In this document: positions 56,395 to 64,000 of the stretch, piece by piece | How the letters are laid out: each line of letters begins with the position of its first letter | Numbering within the stretch: the stretch's first letter is position 1 | Made by a program: the position numbers and the translations under genes | Assembly: GCA_963969595.1 (NCBI GenBank) | Contig: OZ018417.1 | Span: forward strand, 3,908,501 to 3,972,500 | Source: Neckera pumila | Taxonomy: Eukaryota; Streptophyta; Bryopsida; Hypnales; Neckeraceae | Length of the DNA stretch: 64,000 bases | Direction of reading: 5' to 3' | The notes under the pieces: model-generated | Databases searched by the model: none | Seen by the model: only the letters and a program-made list of their open reading frames with translations | What the model was told of the DNA's origin: nothing

Positions 56395-58938
56395 TTATGT
56401 GCATTCATAAGGTAAAGGAATTACAATGAGTCATATTGTTAGGCCTAAATTGATATTGAAATAATGAAGTATATTTATTCCATCATGTTTTTCTAACAAA
56501 AAAATTAACCTGTAGCGATTGCTAATACCGAAATTGGATTTTTCATTTCAAATAATAAAATGAAGGGGTCATGATGACCCTTCAAAAACATCCGTCAGAG
56601 CCGAGAGATGCTATTGCAGTGTTGAGAGGACCCCCAAGTTCTAGTACTATGGACAAAAGAAATCAAATTTTTTTAATAAAATTCCAAAAAAAAACTAAAG
56701 TTCTATCAAGTAGGTAGAACTTACAATTTCAAAATGAACCCTTAAACCTCAAACACTTACATACATTGAAATTCAAGTTTCACTCACCATGTCCATGAAG
56801 CCTCCCCATTGACGATATTGGAAATGCCAAAAAGCTAGCCGGTGGTCTAAGTGATGTAGAGCTTCTTCGTTGGGAGCTTCAGACGAGAACCACCAGGACC
56901 ATATTGCAAGGTAACGGACTTCAGCTTGGTCCATATTCTTTGAATCTTTGTATTGTTTACACAAAGATATATGCTGCTGTTGCAAGGCTTCCTTGATGTA
57001 CTTTTGCGTATGCTTGTAAAGAGAGGTATTCCAATGCAACAAACATGTCCTCTCGCGATTCTCCATTTTGACATTGGCAAAGTAGACAATGCAAACCGCA
57101 TTCCAATTGGCCATAGCACTATTTGCCATAAACCCCTTGAAGTTAGGGTTCGCAACTCCGTGGCGATCCATGACCGCGTTCAAACTCTGCCAAAATTGTA
57201 CTTGGACTTTGGTGTCTTTGGATTGCATATCGCACATTGCAATAGTCATCACCTTCTTGTACTCAGTATGATACAAGTGGCAGGCCATTGTAGCCCAGTC
57301 CTTCACGCGCTTCACGTGGTCAAACATCAACCACGCATTTTGCATATCCCCTCCCGATTGCATGCGCCTTACAAGATCTACTCCAATTCCTGGTCCTTCG
57401 GTGAGCATCTTGAAAATGTATACCTTTTCCTTGCCTTGGCCTGGGAAGACGCTATCATGTATGAACTCAAACTTTGCCTCTTTCTTCATGGTCAAAATAT
57501 TGTCTATTATCCCTCCTTGATTGTCAGAACAGAAGGAAGAGATCACTTTGCGAATACTTGGACTACTCAAATATTGGAAGCGGTCCATGACCTCTTCCAT
57601 CTCTTCCGCTTTCAACATCCCTTTCTCTCCCTCTCCATTAAAAAATAGGTGGCTTGCGAGGAAGTCTTTACTAGCAGCAAGAGCAATTGCGGAGTTTGTG
57701 GCCGTGGGTGTTTTGGCCACTTGCTCCGCAATGAGTCCGCAAATCCTTTCAGTGGAATCTCTGTACATGCCTTTCGCAACCGGGTGTCCATGCTCTCCAA
57801 AGTGAATAGCAGCCCTACTCATTTCTGGGTTATCCGTGTATACATAGTATATCCTAGCCTTGTATGTGCCAAGACACGTAGGTGCAATCTTGCAGACCTT
57901 GCAAACTAAGGTGGACTCTTTTGGGGGACACCCACCAACAGTAAAAGGAAACACAGTATAGCCGCTCCACTCAATTTCATTTTGCTTTGAAGTTCTCTTC
58001 AAATACTCACAATTGGCATTCTCACAAGCAAGATGGCCAGCACAATACGACTTACAGAATTTGAGGTTGTCGGAGTTGTGAATGTTTGTGGTCAGTACCT
58101 TGCACCACGGATGTCCATCATAGCGCTTGTCCATTCCTTCCAAGTTCTTGGCCCGCAATGAAGATGAAGATGATCCACAAGGAGGCAATTCAAAGATCAT
58201 ATCCCCGTCAAATACTGGTGGAAGAAATGGAACTTGCTGGTGCTTCACAGTGGTCTGATCCATAGTCGATAATTCATTTCGAGAGCGATGCATAGTGGCC
58301 AGTCTTTTCAGACACTCCATTATGCTTGCTTTTGCTGGCACGTATGGTCGCAGTGGAGGTAGTAACACTGAGGAATTAGAGAGACTTCTTAATGGGGTTT
58401 CGGGTAGTGATTTCACAAGATCGGTCTCGTCCAATGTGATCCGAACAAAACAACTTTGCTTTTGAGCATGAGTACTGGGAGACTCTCCTTTTGATTCCGT
58501 AGACAACTCTATAATTGGATCTAACCTCTCTTCCTTCACGGCAAGAAGTATAGTAGGCATTTGTAGGACCGGCACAGCTTTTCTAGGTGTACTGGGTGAC
58601 ATGGGATGAGGATTAAAAGGCATATCAACTGTAGAATTATCTGATTGGCGACTTTGGATTTCTGTAGATGCATCTAGCATAGAGAGTGGGAGTCCATACG
58701 CTCTGTAGTTTCCCGGAGCAAGGTACCAACAATGCGTTCCATCCTCCACCGACCTTACAACTGGTACAGACTATAGCACTTCACCCAATCCCGACCATTT
58801 CTCTTCTTCAACATAGATGGAACTTTCTATAAATCTGAAACGGACATGCAGAAGGTGACAAAGAACTCTAGTGCGTCCACCGTCTACTACTGGGAATACA
58901 AGAGGAATGTCATGACTATCAACTCTAAGCAAAGCCAT
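54906..58938 (-). pseudogene. SWIM-finger transposase (MULE-like), decayed, one intron
   Basis: Exon 1 runs from ATG at 58938 to 56788, the intron is 56787-56271 (GTGAGT...TTTGTAG, phase 0, with a TA microsatellite), and exon 2 is 56270-54906. Both exons stay in one frame, broken only by TAG at 58771 and by TGA at 55440, TGA at 55269 and TAG at 55227. Counting from the internal Met at 58749: a Cys/His cluster at 216-247, CKVC at 283-286, GEHGHP at 318-323, then an RNase H-like core with CDMQSKD near 506-512, GFMANSAMANWN at 539-550 (I expect GFMAD there, so Asn may replace a catalytic Asp) and RERTCLLHW at 565-573. Exon 2 ends with a SWIM finger, CTCPDF...VNCKH. This domain set is known from MULE-type and related plant transposases. 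Clear terminal repeats were not found. Class assignment is moderate. Confidence 0.65.
56351..56391. repeat. TA microsatellite in the transposase intron
   Basis: Twenty TA units in a row lie inside the intron of the SWIM-finger gene. Such tracts are common in AT-rich introns and mutate fast. Confidence 0.95.
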
Positions 58939-59065
58939 TGCTGAAACCTACAGAGACACTCCAATAACAAGGGCAATTCAATGCAACGCAAGAAATGAGG
59001 TGAGGAAGAACTAAACTTTGGGTCCTCTATGAGTGGGGTTCCTCTTCAGCTTCTTCTTGGCTAGT

Positions 59066-59075
59066 CTTATATATT
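59066..59075 (-). promoter_or_regulatory. TATA box of the SWIM-finger gene
   Basis: On the minus strand GAATATATAAGAC lies about 130 bases upstream of the ATG at 58938, a normal plant spacing with a leader of about 100 bases. Confidence 0.5.
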
Positions 59076-59079
59076 CATT

Positions 59080-61860
59080 TTTCAGCCAATACTATGCGCC
59101 GCATTTTTCTTCTGTAGGTAATTAGTGCATTGATTTTACATTGGATTTGAAAGCAATAATATATTTTTGGGAACAAAATTGAACTCTTCAGATAACAATA
59201 GAACATAATCAATCCTCCCCCAATATCAGTGGATCAGACAAGAATGCATTACAAAGAATTAATAGTGACGGCTGTTTAAAGACTTCCATCTACATTTATC
59301 TCAATGAATGTTAATACTGATTGCATGGGCAAAAGCAGACTATGGTAGACTGAAGTAAGTAGAAATATATTCAAAAAAGTTTATTAAATATATATTAACT
59401 TCGAGAATTTCTTCATAATTTCTCCTAAATTTGAGCTTGTGAGCTGTTAATTGGGACTTTGCTTTGTTTGAATTAGAATTGTCCAACTCACTGCAGCCCC
59501 CACTCTTTGTCACTAATTTATCCATCACTCCACTCCATATTTGTATAGGATATTCACTATAAAACGCACAACAATCTAAGGACTTGAGGTGCCACTGAAG
59601 AAGTGAAAGTTCTTTAATTCTAAAGGTCAAGTATCCATTGAATAAGCATTTGGAAATCCATGTAAATGCCTTTGAAGTCAATTTCAGTCACATTTTCATG
59701 AAATTTTGATATCCAAGCTGAATATTGAATACTTCAACGGCAATAAAATTTTGTTATGCCTTAAACTTCTTTGGCTACCTTTTTAATTTGAGCATCTTCT
59801 GAATATTGATTTCAAGAATTTTCGTCAACCTTTGAAATTGGTCACTTCTATAAATAATAAAATGTATCATACAAATGAAACAAACAATTTGTGATCAAAT
59901 TACATTCTAAGAAGACTCAATCTTTATTAGCTACATTTGAGGGGTCTTCAAAAAAAATTCTTCACTTCTATCCTTAAGCCCAATTTTTTAGCAAACTATG
60001 AAGTAAGAGTTCTTGAAATCTATTCCTCATAATCCATGTGCTTGCCTTAAATTCTTATCAATTTGGATTTTAAAAGGTAGAAAGATTTTGTCATTGCAAA
60101 AGACATCCTAAGATTATGAAGAGTTTATTGCCAATATATTGAACATTAAATCCATAAAGGTAGATTTAGGGTAAAGCCAATTCTATATTTAGGGGCATTT
60201 ATTTCATGACTGAATCTAAAATCATAGGATTATGAAATCTGAAAGTCCTCATTTCATTTTGAGCCAAACATCAGAAATTTCCAAATAGTCCAGAACCTCA
60301 TTATGGATTAAACAAAAACTAGTCCATTAAAAAAGCTTGAGGTGTGATAACCCTAGTTTAAGAAGATGGAGAATTTTTTGTTCCATTTCGATTGTTATAA
60401 ACTTTCAGTCCCTGTGGTCAAAAGGCTAGTACATTTTTGCTCATTCACTTAACAATATAATACACTTTGGTACGCTAGAAATTTTCCAATAAATCCCTAT
60501 ATATGTATATAGAATTTGGAAAAATTCTTTGAAAATTGGTAGATTATCTTACTGATTTTCCATTCCAAATCTCACTCTAGCCTTTAGGACCAAATTTCAG
60601 TGAACACCTTCAAATCCCTACTAAAACTATACCATGAACATTTCATTCAATTAGAATTTGATTTACAAAAAAATAAGAATAGAGTGGCTTCAAGAATTGG
60701 AATGCAATGGACTACATAAAATGATTCAGATATTGTACAACTTTTAGTTTATGGAGCCCAATAAGGTAAACATCCACATTGGCATATTGCGCCTTTTTTT
60801 CTACTTTTGCTTCTATTTTACATTTAGACATAAATTTTAAAGTAGATGTACACTATTACTATTGTGGCACAATTTAAATTGAGTACCCTTCACCATAGAT
60901 CTTCTTGATCATGTAAAATCTTCTTATCCATACAAAATTATCAGTCCACATCCATAATCCATTTACAAACAAAGATACGCACGGTCCCATTTGTCTAAGC
61001 AAATTCATTAAAATGAGTTCATTTTATAAGATGTTTATAAGTAGAGTATTATAAATTTAATAGTGTGCACTACCCCACCTCTTGACTAATGGGGTTTAGT
61101 GTGAATCAATAGCAATCCCCCGGAATAGATTTTCAAAGAAAATATATAGGACAACCCTAAATATCACGACAAAATCTGATTTAAAATCAATCCATAATTG
61201 TGCCTTGCAAAAATTATTATAAGACAGCATACATCATCAATTATAATTCCTTAGCTTGGGTCCATTTTGTTTTTCTTTTTTTCCAAGACTTTGAAATCAA
61301 AATAAGTTCATAAAATGAAATAAGTGGTTTGCTAATCTGACATTCGATATTGGTACAATGCTTACTGAATTTCTCTAGAAGGCATTGTCAGGAAGCATCG
61401 GATTCTGTGAATCTTGGTGATTGGGCTTACAGCATTTGACGTCTACAATTTTTCCGCGTTATTTGATCCAAGGGTGCTCTCCTTGAGGCTGACATAGCCC
61501 CCACTATGAATGGCTTTTCTATAGGTTTTAATTTTACAGTGCATAAATGAACCTGCACCAAATAGCTCCGATTTTTGCCTACTCAACTACTTCGCGTCAC
61601 TTGAATATTTATGGAGAGCGCTCCCCCTGGACTTGCTTTGCAAAATACAAGAAGGGCCACTACTATAGTTTGACCTTACTCTTCTGGTTTCGATTTGGTT
61701 TAGGAGTTGTAGTAGACAGCAACAAGGTTTATGCGTTCTTCCTCGCTTCATGCTTGTAGACAGTGGAGGTGTCCATTTCAGTAGTTTAAAGTTGAAAAGC
61801 AGAGGAAAGAGACGTTGAACATTGTATTTTTCTTCTGCGAAGGTTTTGAGAAGATCCAAG
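59080..61860. other. AT-rich non-coding stretch
   Basis: No gene is seen. 59950-60600 has patches resembling the inside of the TTAA MITE at 9976-10926 (CAATTTGGATTTTAAAA near 60058, GAGTTTATTGCCAAT near 60121) but no ends, so it is probably an old, eroded copy. The frame at 59340-59681 (minus, 113 codons) has no motif I know. Confidence 0.4.
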
Positions 61861-62016
61861 ATGACGAGAGGAGCGAGAGTGACGCCAAAGAGTGCCAAGC
61901 CAACACCTGAAGATCTCCGGAGAGTCCTTCAATATGAATCCGACAATCCTACCGCAGGAGAGGGTGCTGTTGCTGGTATGTGGAGGCAGTCCATGAGGCG
62001 TCCTCGGATATCCTAA
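61861..62016 (+). CDS. Short exon-like frame, unrecognised
   Basis: ATG is followed by 51 codons rich in charged residues: TRGARVTPKSAKPTPEDLRR, then VLQYESDNPTAGEGAVAG, then GGTATGTGG, which contains a possible donor (GTATGT at 61975) after GCTG. Without splicing the frame ends at 62014-62016. Composition is less AT-rich than its surroundings and looks like an N-terminal exon of a basic, possibly nuclear protein. Alternative: a chance frame. No downstream exon could be linked. Confidence 0.35.
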   Translation: MTRGARVTPKSAKPTPEDLRRVLQYESDNPTAGEGAVAGMWRQSMRRPRIS

Positions 62017-63103
62017 ATTCACAATGCAACAGAAGGGCAGCAGATAACTCAACGGTAAGAAGTTTTGGGATTCCATTTCAAAAATTCATTACACCCTCGT
62101 TTTTCACTGTTGATGACAGTATAGCATGTTTGTTGATATTATGGGCAAAGTCTACAGAGCAGTTTCATCTCCTCAATTCATTTAGGCGTTCGGTCTTGAG
62201 GAATCCAATCATTTGAATATTGAATCAGAAAGGTGCCCAGCAAGCTCTTCCACAACTGTAGTTTAGGTGAAAGCACCCAAAATGAAGGTTGACATAGCTT
62301 TTGGTTGTAATTAGAATAGTACCTTAGAGCATTCTATGGTGTTCTACTCTTGTTACTGTCTAGATTATTTCAATCATTAGAGATGATGATTCCACTCTCT
62401 TCAAGCTTATTAGTATTGCAAATTATGGCAGTCGACTTCATATTTCCAATGAAGGAGAACTCACATTTCCAAGCAATTGTTTTTCTTCAGTCTTCATTTA
62501 ATTTGGAATAAAAGAAAATGATTGTAGTGTATTTTTCACTTGTCAAACTTGTCACACAAGATAGAAATAGTAAAGTTTCAAAGAAAAGGCAAGGACTAGC
62601 TGGCCCTGCCACGTTGGATGGATGCTCTTGAAAGTTAGGCAATAATGGTGTTCAACAAGTGAAAAACAGCCACATCATTGAAGCTGGCCAACTCAGCATA
62701 CACGGTTCCATCCAATGAAGAGCTGCCACGTGTAGCAGGATGAGGCCGGTACAAAGGATACTGCGCAGCAAGCGTACAAGTCGGGTGCCTTGCATGCAAG
62801 AATTTCATCGACAGTCCGGATTGCTTTAGGTGGCCAGATAGATAAGATAATCCTCATTTGCTTGATTTCCGCATATTTTGCATGCGCGGACACAAGAAGT
62901 CAGCGCCATCAGAAGGGGAAACATTCCGAAATCTGAAATGGGGATCTTCTACGGTTGCTGTGGTCCACTAAGAGGATAATAGGATTACTCGCGCTGCAGG
63001 GGCTTCATGTTTGTGTCCGCTTCTAGTGTCTAGTTGTGCATAAATCGTGAATCCCTGTGCATCTGGAGTTTGAATTCTGAAGTTCTTGTACCAGGTCGCG
63101 ACA
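62017..63103. promoter_or_regulatory. Intergenic stretch, possible promoter of the 63104 exon
   Basis: No gene of its own is visible. GCCACGTGTAG at 62726-62736 has a G-box core, and GATAGATAAGATAATCC at 62838 has I-box-like GATAAG. CGCATATTTTGCATGCGCG near 62870 is a partial palindrome. These are common in plant promoters, but this is only suggestive. Confidence 0.3.
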
Positions 63104-63181
63104 ATGGCGAGGACCACAAGGAGCTGCATTGCAAACGCACCATCAGATCCGCCAGCACGTTCAACTAGAATTCAGAACAAG
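63104..63181 (+). CDS. Exon-like frame with splice donor, unrecognised
   Basis: ATG is followed by 25 codons (ARTTRSCIANAPSDPPARST, then RIQNK) and GTAATG, a possible donor in phase 0. It is balanced in composition and could be exon 1 of a gene whose first intron contains the satellite-like array to the right and whose remainder lies outside the window. No family is recognised, and a chance frame cannot be excluded. Confidence 0.3.
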
Positions 63182-63227
63182 GTAATGCTCCTTACGCATC
63201 AAAGTCTGAATCTGAGCTCTGAATCTG

Positions 63228-64000
63228 AGGCTATTTGGTTTGGATTTATGTTTGCTTTCTTGACGTCCACCTGGGCCAAAGGCCTCAGAGCCGAGGGCAA
63301 CCCAGCCACGCTCCTGGTGACCCCGTGCAATCTAGATTTCTTGATCTCAAACCTCAGAATTTAGTTTTGGACTTCTCCCAAATTTTTGTTTTCGACCTCT
63401 GATGGTCTCTTTGATTTGGAATAATGTTTGCTTTCTTGACGTCCATCTAGGCCTCTAGCCGAAGGCCTCGGAGCCAAGGGCAATCCAGCCACGCTCCCGT
63501 GGACCCTATGCAACTTAGAATTCTTGATCTCTGACCTCAAAAATTGGTTTTGGACTTTTCCCAAAATTTCATTTTTGGACCTCTGATGTTCTCTCTGACT
63601 GGGTTTATGTTTGCCTTCTTGACGTCCACTTGGGCCTCTGGCTAAAGGCCTCGGAGCCGAGGGCAACCTAGCCACGCTCCCGTGGACCCCGTGCTACTTA
63701 GAATTCTTGATCTCTGACCTCAAAAATTGGTCTTGGACTTTTCCCAAAATTTCATTTTTGGACCTCTGATGGTCTTGTTAATCAGGGTTTATGTTTGCTT
63801 TCTTGAGGTCCACCTGGGCCTCCGGCCAAAGGCCTTGGAGCCGAGGGCAACCCAGCCACGCTCCTGGTGACCCCGTGCAATCTAGATTTCTTGATCTCAA
63901 ACCTCAGAATTTGGTTTTGGACTTCTCCCAAATTTTCGTTTACGACCTCTGATGGTCTATTTGATCTGGGTTTATGTTTGCTTTTTTGACGTCCACCTGG
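63228..64000 (+). repeat. Array of about 183-bp units running off the window
   Basis: The marker TTTGCTTTCTTGACG (or close) recurs at 63251, 63427, 63610, 63794 and 63977, i.e. periods of 176, 183, 184 and 183. Each unit holds GTCCACCTGGGCC, GGCCTCGGAGCCGAGGGCAA, CCAGCCACGCTCC and TTTTGGACTT(C/T)TCCCAAA. The copies differ by a few percent. The open minus-strand frame through it (63361-63675) is just the translation of the repeat. Unit length is in the range of plant satellites. Confidence 0.85.

Noticed and set aside
56953..57648. 231-codon plus-strand frame
   Set aside because: It is antisense to exon 1 of the SWIM-finger transposase and shows no motif of its own.
63361..63675. 104-codon minus-strand frame with repeated protein segments
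   Set aside because: The repetition is the translation of the 183-bp array; copies have different reading and no conserved start.
1..64000. CRISPR arrays, bacterial operons, rRNA or tRNA genes
   Set aside because: No such structure was seen; spliced genes and plant-type transposons exclude a prokaryotic source.

Overview
This is a nuclear segment of a green plant of the streptophyte lineage. The only clearly host-type gene is a seven-exon chlorophyll a/b-binding protein gene of the LHCB7 type (44402-48815), with canonical GT-AG introns and a transit-peptide exon. The rest is AT-rich repeat DNA. A chromodomain Ty3/gypsy element, CACTA-type MITEs, a SWIM-finger transposase, a Tc1-like transposase and TTAA-flanked piggyBac-like MITEs occur together. 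The last two are unusual for seed plants, so I suspect an early-diverging streptophyte (charophyte alga, bryophyte, lycophyte or fern), but the species cannot be fixed from this window.

Layout: 1-7052 is AT-rich non-coding DNA with two CACTA MITEs (4-241, 6092-6352) and one TTAA MITE (2877-3774). From 7053 to 30441 there is one nested insertion complex. An old element U1 (minus orientation) is broken by two TTAA MITEs, another TIR insertion, a complete 6.2-kb chromovirus (11864-18041), a second copy of itself in plus orientation (U2, 18641-26583, TSD GATTA) and a 2.3-kb element (27781-30110, TSD CTAGG). U2 is itself broken by a 3.5-kb gene-bearing element (21696-25223, TSD GTAAT). Most insertions can be checked against the uninterrupted site in the sister copy. 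30442-35322 is non-coding with a third CACTA MITE and a 21-bp minisatellite. 35328-38949 and 40280-43607 are two more copies of the gene-bearing element, the second inside a decayed Tc1-like transposase gene. 44402-49380 is LHCB7 with a triplicated 3' end. 49847-51963 holds MITE remnants, a GC-rich insert with a G-quadruplex motif and a 173-bp tandem repeat. 54906-58938 is a decayed SWIM-finger transposase gene on the minus strand. 61861-63181 has two short exon-like reading frames, and the window ends inside an array of about 183-bp units.

The most unusual content is a family of 3.3-3.6 kb elements (three coding copies and one deletion derivative). Their ends are TGT...ACA, each is flanked by a perfect 5-bp duplication, they have no long terminal direct repeats, and they carry one gene for an unrecognised protein of about 550-680 residues with a conserved N-terminal domain, an acidic linker, a coiled coil and (in two copies) a basic tail. 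The U family has the same end and TSD architecture. They could be solo LTRs that carry a gene, or TIR elements moved by a retroviral or Ginger-type integrase. The second unusual feature is in the chromovirus: the 11 bases next to its 5' LTR are an exact complement of 11 bases inside the LTR, just downstream of a TATA-like box, as in Tf1-type self-priming.
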